Made by a program: the position numbers and the translations under genes. DNA of 42,210 nucleotides from CAZKRL01 sp964555295 (lineage in GTDB: Bacteria; Bacteroidota; Bacteroidia; Flavobacteriales_D; Sanyastnellaceae): contig CAZKRL010000026.1 of the NCBI GenBank assembly GCA_964555295.1, forward strand, positions 1 through 42,210, in the 5' to 3' direction. This document shows, in pieces, positions 26,626 to 32,977 of the stretch. Below the pieces are notes generated by a model that ran no database searches, was not told where the DNA came from, and saw nothing but the letters and a program-made list of their open reading frames with translations. The number at the start of each line of letters is the position of its first letter. The stretch's first letter is position 1.

Positions 26626-28539
26626 ATGGACCAAGTGATCTTTCAAATCGATTCCGCTGCATCATATCATGCACAATACCAATTGGCAAAGGAGCAACCT
26701 GAGCACTTCTGGAATGAGATTGCAAAACATTATTCATGGCGCAAACCATGGAAAGAAACGCTTCAATGGGAGTTTGATACACCTGATGTAAGGTGGTTCG
26801 TTAATGGCACTTTGAATATCACAGAAAATTGTTTGGACAGGCATATACAGAATCGTGGCGATCAATTATGCATTCTCTGGGAACCCAACAATCCAAAAGA
26901 TGAGGCAAAGAAATTCACCTATCGTGATGTTCTTCGTGAGGTATGCCGCATGGCAAATACATTGAAATCTCTGGGAGTGAAGAAAGGAGATCGTGTGTGT
27001 ATTTATCTTCCGATGATCCCTGAACTCGCATTTGCTGTGCTGGCCTGCGCACGCATCGGGGCCGTGCATTCGGTTGTTTTTGCTGGCTTCAGTGCCAATA
27101 GTATCGCAGATCGTATTGTTGATAGTGACTGTCGTTTCGTAATTACCGCCGATGGTCAGAACCGTGGTGCGAAGGCGATGGATTTAAAGCCAATGGTTGA
27201 TGAAGCTTTGCTCAGCTGTACGCAAGTTGAAAGGGTACTTGTTATTCATAATACCGGGGCATCCATACAGTGGTTCTCGCAGCGCGACGTTTGGTATCAT
27301 GAAGTGTATCCCGGCATGGCAGATTTTTGTGAGCCTGAGGAAATGGACAGTGAAGACATGCTGTTCATTCTTTACACCTCAGGAAGCACAGGAAAACCCA
27401 AAGGGGTAGTGCATAGTTGTGGCGGTTACATGGTTTATGCCGGCTATAGTTTCGCCAATGTTTTTCAGTACCGAGCGAATGAAATTTTTTGGTGCACTGC
27501 TGATATCGGTTGGGTAACAGGTCACTCATACATCGTATATGGCCCGCTGCTCAACGGCGCTACAACCCTAATGTTTGAGGGTATACCTACATTTCCCGAT
27601 GCAGGCAGATGTTGGGAAATATGCGAGCGTCATAGCGTTAATATTTTCTATACCGCACCAACAGCAATCCGCTCGCTGATGTCTTTCGGCAGCGAGATAC
27701 CCACAAAATTCAAACTCGATTCACTGAGGGTTTTAGGTTCAGTGGGTGAGCCCATCAATGAAGAAGCCTGGGAATGGTATTACAATTATGTAGGAAAAAA
27801 ACGCTGTCAGATAGCTGACACCTGGTGGCAAACCGAAACGGGTGGTATCATGATCAGCTCACTGGCGGGTGTTACCGAATCTATTCCTGCGCATGCGGGT
27901 CGACCATTGCCTGGGGTACAACCTTGTCTGCTCGATTCAAATGGCAACGTCATCGAAACCCCTGTAGCAGAAGGACATTTGTGCATACAGTTTCCTTGGC
28001 CTTCCATCATTCGTACTACCTACGGCGATCACGCGCGATGCAGAACCAATTATTTCGCCACCTACAAGGGGTTTTATTTTACCGGCGACGGAGCAAGGAG
28101 GGATGCGAATGGTATTTATAGATTGCTGGGGCGAGTGGATGATGTCATTAACGTAAGTGGACATCGATTGGGAACTGCGGAAATTGAAAACGCTATCAAT
28201 GAAGACGCCAATGTGATTGAAAGCGCAGTGGTTGGTTATCCGCATGATATCAAGGGCCAGGGAATTTGTGCTTATGTGATCGTTGAAAACACACATGCGG
28301 CTGAACCAGTGATCATTCAATCCGTTGAAGAAACGGTATCACGTGTCATTGGTAGAATTGCCCGACCTGATAAGATTTTTATCGTAGACGGCCTGCCGAA
28401 AACAAGAAGCGGAAAAATCATGCGGAGAATTCTTCGGAAAATAGCAGAGGGTGAAACATCACAATTGGGTGATACAACAACCTTATTGGATCCGGGTGTT
28501 GTTGCGAGAATTATTGAGAAATATTCAACGAAAAAATGA
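26626..28539 (+). CDS. acs: Acetyl-CoA synthetase (acetate-CoA ligase)
   Basis: The 637-residue ANL-superfamily enzyme joins acetate and CoA through an acetyl-AMP intermediate. Visible motifs are the phosphate-binding loop ILYTSGSTGKPKGVVHS, WWQTETGG, YFTGDGARRDANGIYRLLGRVDDVINVSGHRLGTAEIE, and the catalytic C-terminal lysine in KTRSGKIMRRILRK (about K597), the residue acetylated in related enzymes. The N-terminal extension (HFWNEIAKHYSWRKPW) is typical of Acs. It starts 29 bases after the metallophosphoesterase gene, and its stop overlaps the start of the next gene (ATGA, 28536-28539). Confidence 0.96.
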   Translation: MDQVIFQIDSAASYHAQYQLAKEQPEHFWNEIAKHYSWRKPWKETLQWEFDTPDVRWFVNGTLNITENCLDRHIQNRGDQLCILWEPNNPKDEAKKFTYRDVLREVCRMANTLKSLGVKKGDRVCIYLPMIPELAFAVLACARIGAVHSVVFAGFSANSIADRIVDSDCRFVITADGQNRGAKAMDLKPMVDEALLSCTQVERVLVIHNTGASIQWFSQRDVWYHEVYPGMADFCEPEEMDSEDMLFILYTSGSTGKPKGVVHSCGGYMVYAGYSFANVFQYRANEIFWCTADIGWVTGHSYIVYGPLLNGATTLMFEGIPTFPDAGRCWEICERHSVNIFYTAPTAIRSLMSFGSEIPTKFKLDSLRVLGSVGEPINEEAWEWYYNYVGKKRCQIADTWWQTETGGIMISSLAGVTESIPAHAGRPLPGVQPCLLDSNGNVIETPVAEGHLCIQFPWPSIIRTTYGDHARCRTNYFATYKGFYFTGDGARRDANGIYRLLGRVDDVINVSGHRLGTAEIENAINEDANVIESAVVGYPHDIKGQGICAYVIVENTHAAEPVIIQSVEETVSRVIGRIARPDKIFIVDGLPKTRSGKIMRRILRKIAEGETSQLGDTTTLLDPGVVARIIEKYSTKK

Positions 28540-29417
28540 AGATCAAAATTTCCATCTTGATGTTGGCCATGTGTGTCGCCGGAATGATCAGCACCCTTTC
28601 GGCTCAGGATTATGCGGATAGCTTGGGGGTACAGAAGTATCGCATAACGAAACAAGACGGTGGTGTGCTGGTGGGCAAGATGAGGAAAAATGACGCTGTA
28701 GAGGTCATACTCGTTACCGACAATATTGGCGAGGTGGTCATCCCTAAGCATATGATACGGGAGATCAAGGAGCTCGAGGCAGCCGATATGTACAAAGACG
28801 GCCGACTAAAGCCCAACAATGGTTTTCATACGCGTTATTTTTTTACCACTAACGGATTCGGCCTTAGAAAGAATGAGAGCTATGTCCAATGGAATTTGTT
28901 CGGTCCAGACTTCCAGGTTGCTCTCAATGACCGAATCACCGCCGGCTTGGTTACATCATGGATTGGGTTTCCCTTGATGGGTAGTATAAAAACTACATTT
29001 CCTGTAGGAGAGGGTGTGCGAATGGGTGTAGGAGCTTTGGCTGGAACGGGCTCGTATGCCTTGCCTTCATTCTTTTTTACTTTACCGTTTGCCGCGGTAA
29101 CAGTGGGTGATCAACGTCGTAACTTTAATATCGCTGGGGGTTATGGCCTCGTGGGTTATCAAAGTAATAGTACTGGAGGGTTCATTACTTCGTTTGGAGC
29201 TCACGCTGAATTAACTCCAAAACTGTCACTGGTTTTCGATTCGTTTTTCCTTGTCAATCAGCAGGGCGGACCTTTAAGTGCCGGGTTCATCATTCCCGGT
29301 TTACGATGGAATCAAAGTGAAAACAGGGCCTTTCAAATTGGTTTCGCCGGAATCATCAACGATGGTCAGGCAGCACCGATTCCATTACCTATGTTACAAT
29401 GGTTTAGAAGACTTTAG
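28536..29417 (+). CDS. Exported protein of unknown function, probable outer-membrane barrel
   Basis: The 293-residue precursor has a signal peptide ending near LSAQ. Residues about 30-80 form a small domain, YRITKQDGGVLVGKMRKNDAVEVILVTDNIGEVVIPKHMIREIKEL. Such segments, a 'G.lvG......v.l.t..G.v.IP...I..I' pattern, are common at the start of Bacteroidota barrel-like proteins. The remainder is glycine-rich alternating strands (WIGFPLMGSIKTTFPVGEG, FAAVTVGDQRRNFNIAGGYG) as in a small beta-barrel. It overlaps acs by 4 bases and is followed by the agmatinase-family gene after 5 bases, so it sits inside a three-gene operon whose logic is unclear. Confidence 0.72.
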   Translation: MKIKISILMLAMCVAGMISTLSAQDYADSLGVQKYRITKQDGGVLVGKMRKNDAVEVILVTDNIGEVVIPKHMIREIKELEAADMYKDGRLKPNNGFHTRYFFTTNGFGLRKNESYVQWNLFGPDFQVALNDRITAGLVTSWIGFPLMGSIKTTFPVGEGVRMGVGALAGTGSYALPSFFFTLPFAAVTVGDQRRNFNIAGGYGLVGYQSNSTGGFITSFGAHAELTPKLSLVFDSFFLVNQQGGPLSAGFIIPGLRWNQSENRAFQIGFAGIINDGQAAPIPLPMLQWFRRL

Positions 29418-29422
29418 AAATA

Positions 29423-30472
29423 ATGAATAACAACAAGCAAGCTAAAATTGAATCATTTGACCCCAATGCACCGGGCGATGAAAACTCAAATTTATTTGGA
29501 CTCCCTTTTACGGAAGCTGAGTCGGATATAATTATTCTGCCGGTACCATGGGAGGTTACAACAAGTTATGGTGGAGGCACTTCGGAGGGTCCAATGCATG
29601 TAATGTTGGCAAGTAAGCAGGTCGACTTATTTCATCCTGATTTCCCGGAATTATGGAAGCGAGGCATTTTTATGAGGGAGGCAAATGCAGATCTTATGGT
29701 CTTGAATAGTGAGGCCAAGGGTTGGGCATCGCAGATCATCGAAGCGTGGACAAGCGGCCATGGAATTTCTGGTGACGCAGAATCCTTGTTGTTGTCCAAT
29801 GTAAACGAGGCTTGCGCTAAGATGAATGCATGGGTTCGTGACTCTGTAATTTCACTTCGCGGGGCAGGGAAGTCGGTTGGTCTCCTGGGTGGCGATCACA
29901 GCACACCGCTCGGGTTTTATCAGGCATATGAATCGGAGGGCACGGAATTCGGAATTCTTCATATTGATGCTCACATGGATTTGCGGGCTGCCTATGAAGG
30001 TTTTGAATTTTCGCATGCGTCCATCATGTTCAACGCGCTGAAGTTGCCTCGACTGAAGAAATTGGTGCAAGTTGGGATTCGTGATTTTTGCAAGGCCGAG
30101 CAAGAAGTGGTCAATGCAGAAAATGGCAGGGTAGAGGTGTATCGCAGCGAATCGATTCACCAAAGATTGTTTTGTGGAACCACGTGGGACGAAATTTGTA
30201 AGGAGATAGTAAGTCAACTTCCTGCCAAGGTTCATATCAGCTTCGATATTGATGGACTGGAATCATTGTATTGTCCAAATACCGGAACTCCGGTTCCGGG
30301 AGGTTTGACCTATGAACAAATTTTGCATCTGTTGAGGGTATTCAAAGATTCGGGTAAGCAACTTTTGGGGTTTGATTTGGTAGAGGTGGCCCCGGGTCAG
30401 GATGATTGGAATGGCAATGTGGGCGCGCGATTGCTTTATAGATTATGCTCACTTTTAAGAGCGATTCATTGA
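29423..30472 (+). CDS. Agmatinase/arginase-family ureohydrolase
   Basis: The 349-residue protein has all metal ligands of the binuclear manganese ureohydrolases: GGDHS (H159), HIDAHMDLR (D182, H184, D186) and SFDIDGLES (D275, D277). The last motif normally reads D-G-L/F-D-P; here it is D-G-L-E-S. The family contains agmatinase, arginase, guanidinopropionase and formimidoylglutamase, and substrate cannot be told from sequence alone. The long N-terminal extension (about 40 residues) is typical of Bacteroidota members annotated as agmatinase. It is last in the acs operon. Confidence 0.88.
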   Translation: MNNNKQAKIESFDPNAPGDENSNLFGLPFTEAESDIIILPVPWEVTTSYGGGTSEGPMHVMLASKQVDLFHPDFPELWKRGIFMREANADLMVLNSEAKGWASQIIEAWTSGHGISGDAESLLLSNVNEACAKMNAWVRDSVISLRGAGKSVGLLGGDHSTPLGFYQAYESEGTEFGILHIDAHMDLRAAYEGFEFSHASIMFNALKLPRLKKLVQVGIRDFCKAEQEVVNAENGRVEVYRSESIHQRLFCGTTWDEICKEIVSQLPAKVHISFDIDGLESLYCPNTGTPVPGGLTYEQILHLLRVFKDSGKQLLGFDLVEVAPGQDDWNGNVGARLLYRLCSLLRAIH

Positions 30473-30621
30473 TACAATTCTGTTTCGCAGTGAGAAGCCC
30501 ACAGTGTGTTTAAAACTATAGTCTATTTTTAGCGATAAGCTCTGAAATTGTCGACAAATTTCGTTTTAATATAGCTGAATAAACTATATTAGCCCGGCTT
30601 AACCAATAGAAAGTTGCATCA
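30473..30621 (+). promoter_or_regulatory. Intergenic region with two inverted repeats before the siaB-like gene
   Basis: Two structures lie in this 149-base gap. A near-palindrome at 30544-30562 has core TTGTCGACAA, and a perfect 7-bp inverted repeat AATATAG (30568-30574) / CTATATT (30584-30590) follows it. No clear TAnnTTTG box is visible; the repeats may be operators or mRNA structures. Confidence 0.35.
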
Positions 30622-31212
30622 ATGAGTGTTTTTCCCAAATACTATATGGAAGTATTGTCGAGATTCGGCGTTGTGGAAAGTACTCATGATGTTGGTGTTA
30701 TTAGTTTTCAGGAGGTAGTATCATTTCAAGGCAAGTTCACTTCTGTTAAAACGGAAACTCATCTGCGCGAGCTCGAGAGGAAATTAGATTTGAGCGGCTT
30801 CTCTCGTGCTATCAAGAAGCGGGTTTATAGTCTCGCAGTCGAGATGATACAGAACATAGTGCATCATGGATTATCTTGTCCGAACGAAGTCGATTCTAGT
30901 TTTGCGGTTGTATCTCAACATGATTCTATTCATCTCATCAGCCAGAACTGTGTTTTTGTAAGTGATTCAGGAAAATTGCAATCTGCAATTGATACAATCA
31001 ATGCAATGACAGATGCTGAATTGAGAAAATATCACGTGGAGTTACTTTGCGACAACGATTTTAGCATCAAGGGAGGTGCCGGGTTGGGTTTGGTTACCTT
31101 GGCGAGAAAGTCGGACGGTAAAATTGATTATCACTTGGAGTGCATCAACACGACAACATCTACATTATCGTTGCACATCATGGTCAATGCATCTAATAAC
31201 CTGAAGGAATAG
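30622..31212 (+). CDS. SiaB-like (DUF6272) protein kinase with HATPase-type fold
   Basis: The 196-residue protein matches the DUF6272/SiaB type. It has an opening GVISFQEVVSFQG, a helix with the ATP-site N-box AVEMIQNIVHHG (E74, N78, H81) and a glycine box GGAGLGL (151-157), as in GHKL/HATPase folds. SiaB phosphorylates the regulator SiaC in the Pseudomonas SiaABCD system, which controls diguanylate cyclase activity and biofilm formation. In Bacteroidota the SiaC partner (DUF1987) often sits next door. Here the following gene is unrelated and on the opposite strand, so the partner must lie elsewhere. Confidence 0.78.
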   Translation: MSVFPKYYMEVLSRFGVVESTHDVGVISFQEVVSFQGKFTSVKTETHLRELERKLDLSGFSRAIKKRVYSLAVEMIQNIVHHGLSCPNEVDSSFAVVSQHDSIHLISQNCVFVSDSGKLQSAIDTINAMTDAELRKYHVELLCDNDFSIKGGAGLGLVTLARKSDGKIDYHLECINTTTSTLSLHIMVNASNNLKE

Positions 31213-31252
31213 AAGTTTCTCTGTTAGAGATTGCGTGCGTGATGATAATTTT

Positions 31253-31933
31253 TCACTTGGACCGAACAAAGTCTAAGGCCCGGGGTCCGAACTCATTGTT
31301 GCTCCAGACTCTCATTTGTTGATCGGAAACCTTAGTGCAATAGGCGGGGAAACTTCCCCCTGAGTATACCGCAACACTATCCGGATGATTGGCGTTACGC
31401 AACTGTACACCCTCCGGTAACATCCCTAAATATTTCGCAGTGGCCAATGAATCCGAGCTGCAAAGGACTACCTCTACCGAAGAGTTGCCCTGCTCCGAAA
31501 CGAACCTCCCTGATTGCTGGATAGCCATTTTACAGAAGGGACAATCGGGAATTACTATGATGGACATTTTACATTCCTTGCATAACGCATCTTCACTATA
31601 CCCGAATTCAGTTCCGCCGAGATAAATAGCATCTTCATATATGGGGTGAAATGCGAAGCCCGCCGCGAAGGGAGTGAGAAGCAAAAAAAATGCAACAACA
31701 AGTTTCAATGATTTCCTCGCGATTTTTTTTGCGAGCAAAGACAAAACAGCCCCACACAAAAACAGAATTATGTAGGGTAAGAAATAGGCCGAAGTATTCG
31801 ACATACCGAAGTTATGACCTGTAGCCACTACGCTATTGTGATAAGCAATAACGCATACCATTGGTATCAAGGAAGATATCAATGGAATAAAAAAAGTCCA
31901 CCCGAAAGTGGACTTATCAAATTTATTCGGCAT
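31253..31933 (-). CDS. Membrane protein with periplasmic thioredoxin-like CxxC domain
   Basis: The 226-residue protein has three hydrophobic segments at about 12-31, 50-68 and 77-95. Positive charges lie at the N-terminus and between segments 2 and 3 (AKKIARKS). By the positive-inside rule this puts the C-terminal half in the periplasm. That half looks thioredoxin-like: CKEC (118-121), strand IIVIPD, active-site CPFC (131-134), further cysteines at 158 and 199, and SFPAYC (194-199) where thioredoxins have the cis-proline loop. The ATG (31933-31931) overlaps the stop of the cysteine-rich lipoprotein gene (TAATG), so translation is probably coupled. Its first codons contain that gene's intrinsic terminator. 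The fold assignment is inference. Confidence 0.68.
   Translation of the reverse strand: MPNKFDKSTFGWTFFIPLISSLIPMVCVIAYHNSVVATGHNFGMSNTSAYFLPYIILFLCGAVLSLLAKKIARKSLKLVVAFFLLLTPFAAGFAFHPIYEDAIYLGGTEFGYSEDALCKECKMSIIVIPDCPFCKMAIQQSGRFVSEQGNSSVEVVLCSSDSLATAKYLGMLPEGVQLRNANHPDSVAVYSGGSFPAYCTKVSDQQMRVWSNNEFGPRALDFVRSK
31889..31915 (-). terminator. Intrinsic terminator of the first cysteine-rich lipoprotein, inside the next gene
   Basis: On the minus strand an 8-bp stem (AAGTCCAC / GTGGACTT) with a 6-base loop runs directly into seven T, two of which are in the stem. It starts 18 bases after the lipoprotein stop codon and lies within about codons 7-15 of the downstream thioredoxin-like gene. The stem sequence matches that of the terminator after the paralogous lipoprotein at 32362-32388. 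Confidence 0.8.
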
Positions 31934-32139
31934 TATTTCAGCTTACATGACCAACCTTCTAAGCCTTCAGCAACGATATCGGCCTCAGCCTTATCGCACC
32001 ATTCATCAGCATCCGATTTAGTAAGGTTTTGTGTTTCACTTACGCAAAGTGAGTCGTAGCAGCATTCGCAGGTGCGATCTTGCTTGCAAGAAGCGAAACC
32101 AAAAGCTGCCAAAGCAAGGATAAGTAATGTTTTTTTCAT
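31933..32139 (-). CDS. Small cysteine-rich lipoprotein, copy 1
   Basis: The 68-residue precursor has a lipoprotein signal peptide ending FASC (C18). The mature peptide has six more cysteines: 24, 26, 27, 32, 48 and 65, in the order DRTCECC, C, EWCD, CKLK. It is paralogous to the 67-residue protein at 32418. They share MKKTLLIL, FASCK, DRTCECC, DA(D/E).WC and a final C.LK. Six cysteines in about 50 residues suggest three disulfides or a metal site in the periplasm or on the surface. The stop codon overlaps the start of the thioredoxin-like membrane protein (TAATG), hinting at a substrate/oxidoreductase link. I know no assigned function. Confidence 0.85.
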   Translation of the reverse strand: MKKTLLILALAAFGFASCKQDRTCECCYDSLCVSETQNLTKSDADEWCDKAEADIVAEGLEGWSCKLK

Positions 32140-32190
32140 AAAAAATTAAGTTGTTTTGTTCCTACTCGTTCGCTTTTCGGATTCCGCGGC
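32117..32190 (-). repeat. 74-bp direct repeat, copy 1 (leader plus first codons)
   Basis: This segment is identical base for base to 32599-32672, an offset of 482 bases. It covers the first seven to eight codons of lipoprotein copy 1 and 51 bases of its 5' leader. Identity stops sharply within the coding region, where the two paralogues diverge, and upstream at the GCCGCGG end of the leader. Confidence 0.95.
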
Positions 32191-32201
32191 GCTGTGCATG
32201 G

Positions 32202-32209
32202 CAAATATA
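32202..32209 (-). promoter_or_regulatory. Candidate -7 box of lipoprotein copy 1
   Basis: TATATTTG on the minus strand is an exact TAnnTTTG box, 63 bases before the ATG. It aligns with the -7 box of copy 2 (TATTTTCG, 32692-32685) when the two leaders are aligned. A TTG at 32238-32236 is 26 bases away, longer than usual. Confidence 0.5.
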
Positions 32210-32361
32210 TATGATGACATGAGTTTTATTTGATGCAAGTATTGATAATAATTTGGAATAGAACGGAATAATGCTAAGCGTCATGTATCGATATTAGTGA
32301 GAGCACAACGAGGAGGGTGAATCGTAATTTCGAATAACTGTACACTCGATTTTGATGAAAC

Positions 32362-32388
32362 AAAAAGTCCACCATCAAGGTGGACTTT
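32362..32388 (-). terminator. Intrinsic terminator of the second cysteine-rich lipoprotein
   Basis: On the minus strand a 10-bp stem (AAAGTCCACC / GGTGGACTTT) with a 5-base loop is followed by a short T run. The stem is the same as that of the copy 1 terminator. Between it and the stop codon lies a 17-base palindrome, CGTAATAAGTTATTACG (32391-32407), that could form a second hairpin. Confidence 0.8.
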
Positions 32389-32417
32389 CACGTAATAAGT
32401 TATTACGAGGATTGAAT

Positions 32418-32621
32418 TTATTTCAAAGTGCAAGTAACACCTGTAACACCCTGAGTGCTACCCTCACACCATGTCTCGGCATCTTTCTTGGTCATTTTAG
32501 CAGTTGCTGAGGCGCATGACTTTACGCCGAGAATTTCAGAGCAGCACTCACAAGTGCGATCTTTTTTGCAAGAGGCGAAAACGAACGCCACTACAGAGAG
32601 GATAAGTAATGTTTTTTTCAT
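32418..32621 (-). CDS. Small cysteine-rich lipoprotein, copy 2
   Basis: The 67-residue precursor is paralogous to copy 1 at 31933-32139. It has a signal peptide ending FASC (C18) and mature cysteines at 24, 26, 27, 36, 52 and 64 (DRTCECC, VKSC, TWCE, TCTLK). The pattern is kept, but the middle of the sequence has diverged (EILGVKSCASATAKMTKK). It has its own promoter, leader and terminator, and so is a complete transcription unit. No downstream gene is attached to it, unlike copy 1. Function unknown; location probably outer or inner membrane facing the periplasm. Confidence 0.85.
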   Translation of the reverse strand: MKKTLLILSVVAFVFASCKKDRTCECCSEILGVKSCASATAKMTKKDAETWCEGSTQGVTGVTCTLK

Positions 32622-32672
32622 AAAAAATTAAGTTGTTTTGTTCCTACTCGTTCGCTTTTCGGATTCCGCGGC
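32599..32672 (-). repeat. 74-bp direct repeat, copy 2 (leader plus first codons)
   Basis: Identical to 32117-32190. It includes the start codon (32621-32619) and 51 bases of leader up to GCCGCGG. A run of identity through the untranslated leader, ending inside coding sequence that has otherwise diverged, points to selection on the RNA leader or to gene conversion. Confidence 0.95.
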
Positions 32673-32684
32673 TTTTGAGCGTGG

Positions 32685-32714
32685 CGAAAATAGAAAGGAA
32701 ATCGACATTAACAA
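32685..32714 (-). promoter_or_regulatory. Candidate promoter of lipoprotein copy 2
   Basis: On the minus strand TTG (32714-32712), 19 bases, then TATTTTCG (32692-32685), one mismatch from TAnnTTTG. Transcription would start near 32679, giving a leader of about 58 bases that includes the 51-base identical segment. Confidence 0.5.
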
Positions 32715-32734
32715 ACTGACTATACTTTATGAAA

Positions 32735-32977
32735 TCAATTTTTGATGGCCTCAATTGATTTGACCATCGGCACAACAGAACGAATCGCGCCCTCCACCCC
32801 TGCTTTCAATGTCATGGCGCTCATTGAACACTCTGTGCAGGCCCCTTGAAATTCTACCAGTACGCGCATATCATCAGTTACTTGAACCAGCGTAATATCA
32901 CCGCCATCAGCGCGCAAATAAGGCCGAATAGATTCTAGGGCTTCTGATATTTTTTGCTCAGCGTCGGCGGGTTTCAT
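32735..32977 (-). CDS. Nfu-type iron-sulfur scaffold domain protein
   Basis: The 80-residue protein is a single NifU C-terminal (Nfu) domain: IRPYLRADGGDITLVQV, then the cluster-binding CTEC (C47, C50) in FQGACTECSMSAMTLKAGVE. Nfu domains bind a [4Fe-4S] cluster between two subunits and pass it to target enzymes. Its start overlaps the end of the Mrp gene (ATGA, 32977-32974), so both are made together and probably act in the same cluster-delivery path. Its two cysteines may compensate for the CxxC missing from this Mrp. Confidence 0.92.
   Translation of the reverse strand: MKPADAEQKISEALESIRPYLRADGGDITLVQVTDDMRVLVEFQGACTECSMSAMTLKAGVEGAIRSVVPMVKSIEAIKN

Noticed and set aside
5159..30562. A shared operator (CGACAA/TTGTCG half-sites) upstream of the TPR gene and the siaB-like gene
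   Set aside because: The half-sites are in opposite order and spacing at the two places (5159-5174 and 30549-30558); two short matches can occur by chance.
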